DNA of 64,000 bases from a virus, in the IMG/VR virus record IMGVR_UViG_3300026521_000003, positions 225,881 to 289,880 of that record. The stretch is one strand, 5' to 3'. Shown piece after piece: positions 33,937 to 42,833 of the stretch. The number at the start of each line of letters is the position of its first letter. The stretch's first letter is position 1. The position numbers and the translations under genes are program-made. The notes under the pieces were generated by a model. The model was not told the DNA's origin. It searched no databases and saw nothing but the letters and a program-made list of their open reading frames with translations.

Positions 33937-34479
33937 ATGATTGACAATCACAAAAAATTTATAGAAGTATTTAATGACCATATAAGTAGAGATAAAAACT
34001 CTATGATTTCTCATGAAAATGCAATAAGTACAGATTATAAAGTCACGGATATAAACTTAATAAATGTAAGTTCATCAGCAGAAGCTTCTCTTGAAACCTT
34101 TTGGGCTACATTTTTACTTGACTTGCAAATGGTAGATGAATATGGTGTGATCGTAAAGTCGATTGATACTAAATATTATTTACGTACTAGGAGTTCCGAT
34201 ATTGAGTTTATCCATTCTAGTATGGATGAACCATACAGTTATGTTTGGAATCTCCCAAAGGAAGTTGAAAAGTCACTAGTTATTGCTATACTAGCTGATA
34301 TGATTGATATGGATGAGTTATGTCTAATGTTTTTAACCCCAGAAATAATTGAATTTATGATTGAAAAAAAATATATACTATTTGATATGTTTAGTGATGA
34401 AGCAAAAATTAAATATTATGAGAAATTTAATGATGTTATATTTCTACCTAAAAATGTCCAAGACATTTTTATTTTTTAA
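33937..34479 (+). CDS. A-tail protein, 180 aa
   Basis: Beta-rich N-terminal half (NAISTDYKVTDINLINVSSS, FWATFLLDLQMVDEYG), helical second half with a repeated EIIEFMIEKKYILFDMF element. It ends FNDVIFLPKNVQDIFIF. A 48-bp AT-rich gap follows with GTTATAATTTT and AAGAGG. Function unknown. Confidence 0.75.
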   Translation: MIDNHKKFIEVFNDHISRDKNSMISHENAISTDYKVTDINLINVSSSAEASLETFWATFLLDLQMVDEYGVIVKSIDTKYYLRTRSSDIEFIHSSMDEPYSYVWNLPKEVEKSLVIAILADMIDMDELCLMFLTPEIIEFMIEKKYILFDMFSDEAKIKYYEKFNDVIFLPKNVQDIFIF

Positions 34480-34527
34480 ATCTAAATTAAGAGATTCTAG
34501 GTTATAATTTTAAAAAGAGGATATATT

Positions 34528-35508
34528 GTGGATTTAATTAATATTATAAAAGTGGATGATTTAGAAAAATTTAAAAATGAGTATAATACGTATAAACGTA
34601 AAGTTTCATTTATGTCACAAAAACTAAACCCGCAAAAAGATACTCCTCTACATTTGATATGTAACTTCGGATCAGAAAAAATATTTGAATGGTATTTTCC
34701 TCTTTTAACGGATTTAAGAATAAATGCATACAATAAAATAAAAACTACACCTTATCATTATGCAATATTAGGTCCTTCTAAAAATATTTTTGAAATTATG
34801 ACGTTGGATAAACGTGTTAATTTAGTAAGATGGGAAGATAACCAACCTTATGGTCGACTATCCAGACAAAAAGGGTATCCTATTTTTCAATTAATTAATA
34901 AGCCTGAATTAAAAGATAGAGTTATATTTTACTTTAATAAAACTGCTATTAAAGAAACTGGTTGGAGAGAATGGTATCTTTATACTATGTGGCAGAATCA
35001 AGAATGGGGTTTAGATTTAGTATTAGACGGACCTATTACTAAGCTTGATAAATATACTATACAATTAGGACTTGCAGAAGCTATAAGTTTTGGTAATATG
35101 AAATTAGTTAAAAAAGTTTTTGATTATGACGATAATATATTTTTAATATATAATGATTATACACCTCTTACACGTTCACTAAATTATGGCGATCGATTTT
35201 TTCAAATTATAGATTGGATTGATGATTTATCACATAGTGAAGATATGGATACTCTATTTGAAGCTGTAGCAAGATTTAATTATGATGCTGCATTACCAGT
35301 AGCTTTAGAGTTAAATAAGCGAAATGCTCCTATTTCTAATAAATATTTAGAAAGGATATTAACGACTGGGTACGGTAATGAAGCTTTCTTTGATACGGCG
35401 ATACACCGCAAAGATTATAATGATCGCATCTATCCTAAAATTGAAGCAAACCCCGAAGCATTTGAAAGATTTCTTCCTAAAGAAATCAAAGATATTTTCG
35501 TATTTTAA
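34528..35508 (+). CDS. A-tail ankyrin protein, 326 aa
   Basis: GTG start. Ankyrin units: DTPLHLICNFGSEKIFEWYF (about 39), TPYHYAILGPSKNIFEIMTL (about 73), LAEAISFGNMKLVKKVFDYD (about 183), TPLTRSLNYGDRFFQIIDWI. It ends ERFLPKEIKDIFVF. Matches to ankyrin consensus (TPLHLA) are good. Protein-binding scaffold; target unknown. Confidence 0.8.
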   Translation: MDLINIIKVDDLEKFKNEYNTYKRKVSFMSQKLNPQKDTPLHLICNFGSEKIFEWYFPLLTDLRINAYNKIKTTPYHYAILGPSKNIFEIMTLDKRVNLVRWEDNQPYGRLSRQKGYPIFQLINKPELKDRVIFYFNKTAIKETGWREWYLYTMWQNQEWGLDLVLDGPITKLDKYTIQLGLAEAISFGNMKLVKKVFDYDDNIFLIYNDYTPLTRSLNYGDRFFQIIDWIDDLSHSEDMDTLFEAVARFNYDAALPVALELNKRNAPISNKYLERILTTGYGNEAFFDTAIHRKDYNDRIYPKIEANPEAFERFLPKEIKDIFVF

Positions 35509-35522
35509 AAAAAGGCAGTTAT

Positions 35523-36173
35523 ATGAAATTGACAATTGAACAAAAAAAAGAATTAAATGATATATTTAAAAAAATAGCTAGAGAGAATGATAGTGAAGCT
35601 CGAAAGGAATTATTTTTTGGTAAGAAAAACATAGCTGCAATACGTTTGTGGTTTGAGAATTTTCCACTTGTTGATTTAAGTAAAGATGAAGTAGATGAAA
35701 TCATTAAACGTTATAATGATTGGTTTGTATTTAAAGTTTTAATAAATACTGGAAAAAATATATCAACAGAACAAGCAAAAAAAATGGTCAAAAAATTAAA
35801 AAATATGGCCTCACATCTCTACATACCCATTATTAATTCATTGACTTTAAATAATGATTTTAGAATGGAAATTTTTAAGCGTTTTTTAAAGGAAACTAAA
35901 AACCCAAATTTAATCCCTAATTTATTACAGGTTGTTAATATGGGTAATTCAAATGCTATTGACGATTTTTGGAAGGATGCAACTAGAGAACTTATTGATT
36001 TTATTAATGCTAATCAAATAGGTCAATTATATGCTGATATTTGGGCAGGTGAGGATTTACATGCATTAAGATTTAGGATGAGTGAACTAAGACTATATTC
36101 GGCTAAGATATATGAAGCTACGGAAGATCAGCGATATTTACCGCCGGAAGTTAAAGATATTTTTATATTTTAG
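35523..36173 (+). CDS. A-tail protein, HEAT-like, 216 aa
   Basis: Starts with a Lys/Glu helix region (about 1-35), then helical hairpins (STEQAKKMVKKLKNMASHLY, TKNPNLIPNLLQVVNMGNSN). It ends YEATEDQRYLPPEVKDIFIF, a full-length tail. Function unknown. Confidence 0.75.
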   Translation: MKLTIEQKKELNDIFKKIARENDSEARKELFFGKKNIAAIRLWFENFPLVDLSKDEVDEIIKRYNDWFVFKVLINTGKNISTEQAKKMVKKLKNMASHLYIPIINSLTLNNDFRMEIFKRFLKETKNPNLIPNLLQVVNMGNSNAIDDFWKDATRELIDFINANQIGQLYADIWAGEDLHALRFRMSELRLYSAKIYEATEDQRYLPPEVKDIFIF

Positions 36174-36182
36174 GGAATAATT

Positions 36183-36800
36183 ATGCAAGAAATAAAAATA
36201 CCAGAAACAGAGTTAAAAAATAGACATGAAATTTATAGTGCTATCAATCAATATCATAAATTCACAGTTGGAGATATAATCGATATAATAAATTATCATC
36301 CTATGATGCATTTTGGTTCTAAAAATATTTCTAGTGAGTTATGTAGTATAATTATGTATGCTTATTCAAAACATTCTATTTTGGGAACATATTTAGCTAA
36401 AGAATATCATGAAGAGATAGATATTTCACAACTAATTTATTTTGGTTTAAAATTTGAGTTAGAGCCAGAATACTTCCTTGATTTTATCGAATTTTATGAT
36501 GATAAAGGGGCTTTTAAGGTAGAAATTATTAAAATTGTAATGCGTAACTATTCTGATAATGATTATTTAGATATGATATTAGAATTAGATAAGTTGATAT
36601 GTTCTATATCTGAGAAGGATATTATTAAACATTTTAATCGATTTAACAGAAAGTTTCTTATTGCTCCTAATTCTAAGAAAGTTATTATGGCAATTAATGA
36701 CAAATATGAGTGTTTTAGAAATCGATTTTTAAAAGTTTTTGAGAACCAGCCAGAAATATTGTCGGAATTATATCCTGACTTAAATATATTTATTTTTTAA
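36183..36800 (+). CDS. A-tail-like protein, 205 aa
   Basis: All-helical, with ISQLIYFGLKFELEPEYFLD near 82. The end SELYPDLNIFIF keeps N-I-F-I-F but has Tyr-Pro-Asp where others have Leu-Pro-Glu, intermediate between the two tail types of this window. Function unknown. Confidence 0.7.
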   Translation: MQEIKIPETELKNRHEIYSAINQYHKFTVGDIIDIINYHPMMHFGSKNISSELCSIIMYAYSKHSILGTYLAKEYHEEIDISQLIYFGLKFELEPEYFLDFIEFYDDKGAFKVEIIKIVMRNYSDNDYLDMILELDKLICSISEKDIIKHFNRFNRKFLIAPNSKKVIMAINDKYECFRNRFLKVFENQPEILSELYPDLNIFIF

Positions 36801-36810
36801 AGGTTATAAA

Positions 36811-37383
36811 TTGAGAGCAGGAAAAATAACATATATAAAAGCATTTGAAAAAAAATTCTTATTGTTGGATAAAGAATATTATAAAAGTGTACCCAAGTCT
36901 AAAAGTGGAATGGCTACAGAACAAACTGCAATAAGAATAAACCCTCTTATAGATATTGTATTCAATTATTACCCATATGATAAACATTTAATTTCTATAA
37001 GTCTTTCTGATAATTTTGATATTGATGTTCCCGATTTTTTAAGATATGCTTTAATAGACTCTGAAGTATTTTATGACGAGTTACATGCATTTCATCCTCA
37101 ACGTAACTTTGATAGTAAAGATGATTTTAATAAAGTTATCGAATCCTCTATAAATAAATTAAATAAGAAGATTAAAAAACGTTTAATTTTTATGGAAGTA
37201 TCTATATTAGAACGTATCCAAACTAGAAATATCAAAGAATTAGAAGAATTCCTCAATGATAAAAAAGCTATAGAGTATGTGAAAACATTAGAATTATCAG
37301 AAAGTGATTATCGATGGTTGTATGAGGTTACTGGTAAATCAGAGTATTTACCACAAATTCTTCAAGATGTATTTATATTTTAA
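36811..37383 (+). CDS. A-tail protein, beta-rich front, 190 aa
   Basis: TTG start with AAAGG upstream. The N-terminal domain is beta-like (NPLIDIVFNYYPYDKHLISI), then two helices (SINKLNKKIKKRLIFMEVSI, QTRNIKELEEFLNDKKAIEY). It ends YEVTGKSEYLPQILQDVFIF, nearly the same ending as 23292 although the bodies differ. That is evidence of tail exchange. Function unknown. Confidence 0.75.
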   Translation: MRAGKITYIKAFEKKFLLLDKEYYKSVPKSKSGMATEQTAIRINPLIDIVFNYYPYDKHLISISLSDNFDIDVPDFLRYALIDSEVFYDELHAFHPQRNFDSKDDFNKVIESSINKLNKKIKKRLIFMEVSILERIQTRNIKELEEFLNDKKAIEYVKTLELSESDYRWLYEVTGKSEYLPQILQDVFIF

Positions 37384-37393
37384 AGGACAATAA

Positions 37394-38182
37394 ATGCCAA
37401 AAGTAAAAATGGGACAAATTAAGTATGAGAATGTTAAAAGAGTATTTAGACGTACATTAGATAGCCGTACTGAATCTTGGCTTTCAAAAATTGAATTTAG
37501 TGAATCGGAGATGTTAGAGATACTAGATTTATCTGAAAATGTTGAATATCATAGAGATAAACGATATTTTTACCAGCGTTTAATTCGTTCTCAAAAGAAA
37601 TTTTCAGGAAAAGTGTTTGCGGCATACGTTGATAAACTTTTTGAAGCAGATGCGTTATTAAATTTGGGTGAAAATTCTGAAGGTGTTTCTGAATATAGTA
37701 AGATTAAGTTTATAGATTATACGTTGGTTACATCAGCAAATTGGTTTGTATTTAATTATTATTCAAAAAATAATGGTAATCCCGTTGGGTTAGATGTAAC
37801 TGCTCAACCATATAATGTTACTTATGCAAATGATATAACTAGATATATGGATAAGTCTGGTAGAGGAAATACACCAAAAGAATATTTTGAAGAATTAAAT
37901 CGCATATTCGACACTTTTAGTAAAAATGATTTTGATGTATGGTTTGATGAAACACAAACATTATATCAAAGTAAAGTTGTAGATATTATTATGTCTTATA
38001 ATAAAATGCCGAGGTATTTAATCGATCAATATTTTAACAGAAAGAATAAACCTGATTACGATTTAAGATTAAGATTAGCAACACATCCAAATGCATCAAA
38101 TGATATAAAAATGTGGGCATACGAAGAAACTAAAGATGAGATTTATTTACCATCAGAAGTTAAAGATATATTTGTATTTTGA
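37394..38182 (+). CDS. A-tail protein, LRV-like end, 262 aa
   Basis: The last 50 residues (LRLRLATHPNASNDIKMWAY, then the tail EETKDEIYLPSEVKDIFVF) closely match the end of 26398, so tail plus last repeat form one about 40-residue unit. The middle contains MSYNKMPRYLIDQYFNRKNK. Lys-rich N-terminus. Function unknown. Confidence 0.75.
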   Translation: MPKVKMGQIKYENVKRVFRRTLDSRTESWLSKIEFSESEMLEILDLSENVEYHRDKRYFYQRLIRSQKKFSGKVFAAYVDKLFEADALLNLGENSEGVSEYSKIKFIDYTLVTSANWFVFNYYSKNNGNPVGLDVTAQPYNVTYANDITRYMDKSGRGNTPKEYFEELNRIFDTFSKNDFDVWFDETQTLYQSKVVDIIMSYNKMPRYLIDQYFNRKNKPDYDLRLRLATHPNASNDIKMWAYEETKDEIYLPSEVKDIFVF

Positions 38183-38194
38183 TAGGAGATTAAT

Positions 38195-38500
38195 TTGAAA
38201 ACTTATACGGGCAATGCTATTATTAAAGAAATTCATGAAATTAATAAAGATTTACCTCAAAATGAACTATATGGTTTTTTGGAAGTAATAAATGGTAATA
38301 GTTTTCATTTTGTTATTTCAAAAGAAAAAGTTAAAAGTGATATAGTATCTGGTTCTATTGTATCATTTAAAGGGGAATTAAATATTGTTGATAAACAGTT
38401 ATGGGATACAATTAGATTTTTTGATAAACAACCACCAACAGTTATTCTATTGACTGAAATGACTCATCTTCCAGAAGTAGAAAATATATTTATTTTTTAG
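38195..38500 (+). CDS. A-tail protein, small beta-barrel-like, 101 aa
   Basis: The smallest array member, TTG start. Strand-rich body (NELYGFLEVINGNSFHFVIS, IVSGSIVSFKGELNIVDKQL) with the look of an OB or cold-shock-like barrel. It ends HLPEVENIFIF. If it binds RNA or DNA, the tail would tether that activity. By eye only. Confidence 0.7.
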   Translation: MKTYTGNAIIKEIHEINKDLPQNELYGFLEVINGNSFHFVISKEKVKSDIVSGSIVSFKGELNIVDKQLWDTIRFFDKQPPTVILLTEMTHLPEVENIFIF

Positions 38501-38508
38501 GGAATTTT

Positions 38509-38997
38509 ATGAAATATCGAGAAGAAAAATCTAAAAATTTTGCAGCATATTGTAGAGATGGCAAAATAAAGTTGGTTCAAAGATGGATTGATAATCCGAA
38601 CGTAGATTTAAACTGGAATTATAATGCACCATTAAGAAATGCAGTATATAAAGAGCACTTTGAAATAATAGAATTGCTGTTAAGTAAGCCATCTTTACGG
38701 ACGGATTATGAAAATACTAGAGAGTTAAAAGGTGAATATAATGGTGTTAAAATGGTATTTAATCCTTTTACAGAATCATTTAAATCGGATGGTTTGAAGA
38801 TGGTTAAATATTTGATTGATACTGGGAAATTTAAATTGGATAGAAAAGAAAATTTAGACGCTTTAATAGGGTTAGGGAGACAAGATATTATAAATTTGTT
38901 TTCAGCAAAAAAAGAAGTAGTTGATTTAGCTACAAAATTAGGTAATGAATATAATATTTTTATTCCTAAAGAATTAAGAGATATATTCATATTTTAA
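38509..38997 (+). CDS. A-tail ankyrin protein, 162 aa
   Basis: Ankyrin-like units: FAAYCRDGKIKLVQRWIDNP, APLRNAVYKEHFEIIELLLS and a C-terminal unit around FKSDGLKMVKYLIDTGKFKL. It ends IFIPKELRDIFIF. Three repeats is the minimum for a stable ankyrin stack. Target unknown. Confidence 0.75.
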   Translation: MKYREEKSKNFAAYCRDGKIKLVQRWIDNPNVDLNWNYNAPLRNAVYKEHFEIIELLLSKPSLRTDYENTRELKGEYNGVKMVFNPFTESFKSDGLKMVKYLIDTGKFKLDRKENLDALIGLGRQDIINLFSAKKEVVDLATKLGNEYNIFIPKELRDIFIF

Positions 38998-39009
38998 AAG
39001 GAGATTGAT

Positions 39010-39639
39010 ATGGCTGAAGAACGATTAGAGTATAATAGTGATTTTACCGATTTAATTGAAGAACTTAATAAGGAATTAAGGATTTCAATTAGAAATGATT
39101 ATAATTGGGTATCAATTATGAATGGCTACACAACTAATAAAAATAATGAGTATTTTAATTCATATCGTAAGAACGGTAAAAGTTTTCCTATGATGTTTAG
39201 AATATCAATATTTAATAATTGGAAATTTCATTCTTGGTCTGGTGATGTTTTTGATGCAAAAGATATAGCTAAAGCTAAAGGTGGTGGTAGAGTAATATTT
39301 GATGATACAATCCGTATCACAATTGCTCCAGAATTAGATAGATTGGATGTTAATGATTTTAATGGATTACACCCCGAAGCACTAGAGTTTGAATCTATAA
39401 AACCTATAAGACTTTCGTATCTTTTAAAACAGAGTACACCAGAAAGAAGAAATATCACAGCAAAAGATAGATCTAATATTATCGGCATGATTTATGATCA
39501 TTTAGATTTATTTTTAAAAGAAATGGAAATAGCAGCATCTAAACAAATATCTAGAAGATTTCAAGAATTTTTATCAGTAGATGAAGAATTTGCATTAAAT
39601 CATGCCCCTGATGATATTAAAGATATATTTATATTTTAA
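39010..39639 (+). CDS. A-tail protein, beta-rich front, 209 aa
   Basis: AAAGGAG ribosome site. The N-terminal about 120 residues are beta-like (FPMMFRISIFNNWKFHSWSG, GRVIFDDTIRITIAPELDRL), then helices. It ends LNHAPDDIKDIFIF with Ala-Pro. Last array gene before the TnpB element. Its stop overlaps a convergent small gene by four bases. Confidence 0.75.
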   Translation: MAEERLEYNSDFTDLIEELNKELRISIRNDYNWVSIMNGYTTNKNNEYFNSYRKNGKSFPMMFRISIFNNWKFHSWSGDVFDAKDIAKAKGGGRVIFDDTIRITIAPELDRLDVNDFNGLHPEALEFESIKPIRLSYLLKQSTPERRNITAKDRSNIIGMIYDHLDLFLKEMEIAASKQISRRFQEFLSVDEEFALNHAPDDIKDIFIF

Positions 39640-39797
39640 ATACCGTACAGTAACTCATCATTAATATGCTTTAATATTTTTTGAAGAGTTTCTTTCTCTT
39701 TTCCTTCTACTTTTTTAATTAATTTCTCTACTATTTCTTTATCTTGTTTTGTGTATGGGTTTTTGTGTTCACTTTCTTTTAAATTTTTAAATTTCAT
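39636..39797 (-). CDS. Small propeptide-type protein, 53 aa, minus strand
   Basis: ATG at 39797 (reverse) with AAAAGGAG upstream and a late-like CATAAATA at 39816-39823. It begins MKFKNLKESE, like the other targeting-type N-termini, and is otherwise a charged helix (KEIVEKLIKKVEGKEKETLQ). It converges on 39010 with a four-base stop overlap. The strong ribosome site and promoter make a real gene likely despite its size. Confidence 0.6.
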   Translation of the reverse strand: MKFKNLKESEHKNPYTKQDKEIVEKLIKKVEGKEKETLQKILKHINDELLYGI

Positions 39798-39815
39798 TTT
39801 AACTCCTTTTAATAG

Positions 39816-39823
39816 TATTTATG
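39816..39823 (-). promoter_or_regulatory. Late-type -10 box variant, minus strand
   Basis: Reverse strand CATAAATA, one mismatch, 19 bp before the ATG at 39797. It lies about 20 bp outside the TnpB element hairpin. Confidence 0.4.
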
Positions 39824-39872
39824 ATATAATAGTGTGAACTACCCAACCGCTAAAGACGATTGGGCTTCTAAG

Positions 39873-39892
39873 GGAGTGCCGAGAGGCACTCC
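39873..39892 (-). ncRNA. Hairpin at element right end, probable omega-RNA part
   Basis: GGAGTGCC-loop-GGCACTCC is a perfect eight-base stem between the tnpB stop and the outer hairpin. In TnpB elements the guide (omega) RNA spans the 3' end of tnpB and the right end, with the guide read from flanking DNA. This stem is probably part of it, or a terminator. Exact RNA ends are not visible. Confidence 0.4.
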
Positions 39893-39910
39893 AATCATCG
39901 AACTTCAGAA

Positions 39911-41101
39911 TTAACTGACATTCTCGATACAAAGATTCTGATTGATCTGGTCAATCAAGGTTATCTGTTCCAGAGACCATTTTTGATAATCTAAAAGATT
40001 ATCACTAGCATTCAAGTCTGCATGAGTAGTGTATCCACAGTTTTCACAATTAAAATCGCTTTGCGATTTTCTATTGTTCTTACTGATATGACCACATTTG
40101 AAGCATCTCTGACTGCTGAAAGCAGGATTTAATTCTCTAATCAATTTGTTCTTTTGTTCTTGTTTGTATTTGATTTTTTGTATCAACGAACCCCAACTGA
40201 CATCGGAAATCAGACGATTGAGTCGATTTGATTTCGATTCTTTCATCTTTTTGATTTCCAATTTTTCGATTGTGATTCTATCATATTGATTAGTCAATTG
40301 ATGACTCAATTTGTGAAAAAAATCCTCTTTTTTATTTTTGATTTTCTTGTACATTCGATTTGATTTCTTTTGGAGTTTCTTCGTATTTTTGGAAAAGTTC
40401 TTTTCTTTGTATCTTTTACTTAACTTCCGTTGGAGTTTCAAAAAGTTCTTTGAATATTTACTTTTTGAAAAATCCTCCAATTTAATCAATCTTCGATTTC
40501 CATTCGAATCTGAAATAGCTATATTTTCTACATTCAAATCAAGAGCACATTCTGTTCCTGTTTTTGGATATTGATTTTTGTCATTAATGATCAAATTAGC
40601 AATAAAATAATAGTTTCCATCTGACTCTCTTTTTACAATACCACCAGTAAATTTAGATTCCAAAGGAATTTCTCGATGGAATTTAGTTCTGATTTTCTTT
40701 TTGAAGATCTTTAATTTCCGTTCATCCCAAGAAGTTGCTTGATTACGAATGATGATTGATTGTTCGATGTTCTTACTTGATTTGAATTTAGGAAAACCTC
40801 CGGTTTTCCTGTGGAATCGGGAGAATGTATCATCTAATTTTCTTAGTTCATCCTGAACTACACCGGAATTGTATTTAATTCCTCGTTCTTTAAGGTGTTC
40901 TTTTGTAAGAGAATAAATATCTTTGAACTTTAAGTATTTCCTATCTGCCTCTGGCAGAGAAGAATTGGCAGAAAGGTCTTTGATTTTTAAACTCAAAGCA
41001 AAGTTCCAGGCTTGATTTGCAGTAAAGAAATAATGATTAAGGAAATCGGATTGTTCATTATTTGGTCGTAATCTGAATTTGTAATTGCGATTTAATTTCA
41101 A
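39911..41101 (-). CDS. tnpB: TnpB RNA-guided endonuclease
   Basis: 396 residues, normal length. RuvC residues are intact: D188 (ECALDLN), E279 (RITIEKLE), D362 (HADLNAS). The zinc site is C333-x2-C336...C352-x2-C355 (RCFKCG, CENCG). The N-terminal MKLNRNYKFRLRPNNEQSDF is typical. TnpB uses an omega RNA to cut DNA next to a short TAM and helps keep the element in place. All catalytic residues are present, so it is probably active. No A-tail, so it is not an original array member. Confidence 0.92.
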   Translation of the reverse strand: MKLNRNYKFRLRPNNEQSDFLNHYFFTANQAWNFALSLKIKDLSANSSLPEADRKYLKFKDIYSLTKEHLKERGIKYNSGVVQDELRKLDDTFSRFHRKTGGFPKFKSSKNIEQSIIIRNQATSWDERKLKIFKKKIRTKFHREIPLESKFTGGIVKRESDGNYYFIANLIINDKNQYPKTGTECALDLNVENIAISDSNGNRRLIKLEDFSKSKYSKNFLKLQRKLSKRYKEKNFSKNTKKLQKKSNRMYKKIKNKKEDFFHKLSHQLTNQYDRITIEKLEIKKMKESKSNRLNRLISDVSWGSLIQKIKYKQEQKNKLIRELNPAFSSQRCFKCGHISKNNRKSQSDFNCENCGYTTHADLNASDNLLDYQKWSLEQITLIDQINQNLCIENVS

Positions 41102-41220
41102 CTCAATCCTCCTTAAACTCTATATCCATATACTTATTTTACAATAAATTAATGTAAAATGTCAAATAATTGCTGATTCATCCCAATGGCTAAAGACCAT
41201 TGGGTTTTCTCAGCGACGTG

Positions 41221-41228
41221 TATAAATA
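41221..41228 (+). promoter_or_regulatory. T4-type late promoter -10 box
   Basis: Perfect TATAAATA followed by AAAGAAAG, 25 bp before ATG 41254. It lies just outside the element hairpin at 41204, so the insertion left the promoter of the next unit intact. Confidence 0.55.
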
Positions 41229-41253
41229 AAAGAAAGTATGAGGTGTAATTTTT

Positions 41254-41979
41254 ATGGCTAGTAAATTATCTAAAAAGGAATTATCAGTACGGGATTTTAT
41301 ATTAAAAATTTTTAGAAAAGAAATAAAGATAACGACTCCAATTTTTAAAAAGTTTGTAAAAATTATGTCTGATGGTGATAATACAAGTATTATTGAAAAA
41401 TATGGTGAACGTTTATATTCATCTTTACTATCAGAATATAAATTTAAGAATCAAGACGATTTTAATGAAAAAATGTTATTATTTAAACAAAATGAATATT
41501 TAGGATCTGGCCTAACACAGTTTGCCTCAGCTTCTTCTATAATTTTAAAAAAATTATTTGATTCTAAATATGTTGAAACTGACTGGATTATTGAAGATTT
41601 AGGTACAACTTCAACGTATGCGACAAGAGCAACTATAAATTATATTTTTACAAAAGAAAAAGATAATTTAGAAACTGTTTTAAATACTGTTCTTCAGATA
41701 ACTCAATATACTAAAAATGAACAATTAGTTGCCACTTTAATTGTTGAAAGACTATGTACAGGGAAAAATACAAAACTTATTGATCTTATGAAAGATATTT
41801 TAGAAAGAGAATTAAAGCCTACTAAAGTAGATAGACCATCTACACAAAGTTTAAAAAATGTATATATGGCTGATAATTGTAATAAGAAATATTTACCGAT
41901 TCTTGGTAAGTGGCTGTATGATATTACAGAGGATGTTCGATATTTGCCCCAAGAAGCAAAAGATATATTTATATTTTAG
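41254..41979 (+). CDS. A-tail protein, 241 aa, helical
   Basis: Basic N-terminal helix (SKLSKKELSVRDFILKIFRK), then HEAT-like helices (LETVLNTVLQITQYTKNEQL near 140). It ends YDITEDVRYLPQEAKDIFIF with Ala in place of Val/Ile. First gene of the third array segment. Function unknown. Confidence 0.75.
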   Translation: MASKLSKKELSVRDFILKIFRKEIKITTPIFKKFVKIMSDGDNTSIIEKYGERLYSSLLSEYKFKNQDDFNEKMLLFKQNEYLGSGLTQFASASSIILKKLFDSKYVETDWIIEDLGTTSTYATRATINYIFTKEKDNLETVLNTVLQITQYTKNEQLVATLIVERLCTGKNTKLIDLMKDILERELKPTKVDRPSTQSLKNVYMADNCNKKYLPILGKWLYDITEDVRYLPQEAKDIFIF

Positions 41980-41991
41980 GAGAATTAGAAA

Positions 41992-42825
41992 TTGAAATTA
42001 GAAGAATTAATAAAAGATATAGCATTAAATTTAAATAGTACAAATTATAATGATTATAAAGAAAAGGCTATGATTCATTTATTGAAATCAAAACCTGATT
42101 TTACTGGAGACGAAGCATCTATAATTTTAAATGCTGGCTATCGTAATTATGAACATATGATGGAAATTATTGGCACTAAAACATTATTAAAAAAATTATT
42201 GAAAAAAATGATGAAAGAAACAGATTATCCATTTTTATTAGTTACTAAAACTATGAAAGAACTCCCAGAAATTTATTCATTTTTAAATGAAAAAACAAAA
42301 AAAGAATTTTTTTCTACATTAACAGATTTTACTAATATAGATAAAAAACAGTTTAAAGATTTTTTAGATAACTATGACCAAATTTGGTTTGAATCTAATA
42401 TGACTAATAGACTCGGCTTGATTATTAGATCGGGTGGAAAACCTTGGATGATAAGTATGGTTGTAAACCATCCAAGATTTAAAAGTTTTCCATCACAATA
42501 TAAAACTCGGGAAGTACTGATTGATTATCCAGAATTGATTGAGAATAGAACTATATTTAAAAAACTATTAAATAGAAATATGGCAATCATTGATGAAAGT
42601 CGTGGATGGAATACTGATTTTAGTGATGAACTAGCCCCTATAATTACTAATAAATATTTTGAAGAAGATGATTTATCTATATTTACGGAAGCGCAACAAA
42701 AGGCGATGTTGAAATATACAAAAGAAAATGCAGGTGTTAATCATCAAGCATTAGTAGCGTTGTATAATAAATTTAATGATTCAACGATATTACCTGATGA
42801 ATTAAAATCAGTATTTATTTTTTAG
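41992..42825 (+). CDS. A-tail protein, 277 aa, helical repeats
   Basis: TTG start with TAGGAG upstream. Helical repeats such as MMKETDYPFLLVTKTMKELP near 70 and MVVNHPRFKSFPSQYKTREV near 159, the latter of LRV type. It ends YNKFNDSTILPDELKSVFIF. Function unknown. Confidence 0.75.
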   Translation: MKLEELIKDIALNLNSTNYNDYKEKAMIHLLKSKPDFTGDEASIILNAGYRNYEHMMEIIGTKTLLKKLLKKMMKETDYPFLLVTKTMKELPEIYSFLNEKTKKEFFSTLTDFTNIDKKQFKDFLDNYDQIWFESNMTNRLGLIIRSGGKPWMISMVVNHPRFKSFPSQYKTREVLIDYPELIENRTIFKKLLNRNMAIIDESRGWNTDFSDELAPIITNKYFEEDDLSIFTEAQQKAMLKYTKENAGVNHQALVALYNKFNDSTILPDELKSVFIF

Positions 42826-42833
42826 GATATAAA

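Larger units (their letters stand above)
39842..41204 (-). mobile_element. IS605/IS1341-type element (tnpB only)
   Basis: Bounded by two matching subterminal hairpins: CCCAACCG-CTAAAGA-CGATTGGG at 39842-39864 and CCCAATGG-CTAAAGA-CCATTGGG at 41182-41204. They share the loop and most of the stem in the same orientation, as in IS200/IS605 ends. The exact outer cleavage points are not determined. No tnpA is present, so it needs a transposase in trans. Codon choice (more CGA, ATC, TTC) and higher G+C than the flanks point to recent arrival. Confidence 0.8.

Noticed and set aside
37149-37156. TATAAATA inside the gene at 36811 (and at 45130 inside 44465)
   Set aside because: No AAAGAAAAA follow-on, no start codon behind it. 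Chance matches are expected at this base composition, which also lowers confidence in isolated intergenic boxes.
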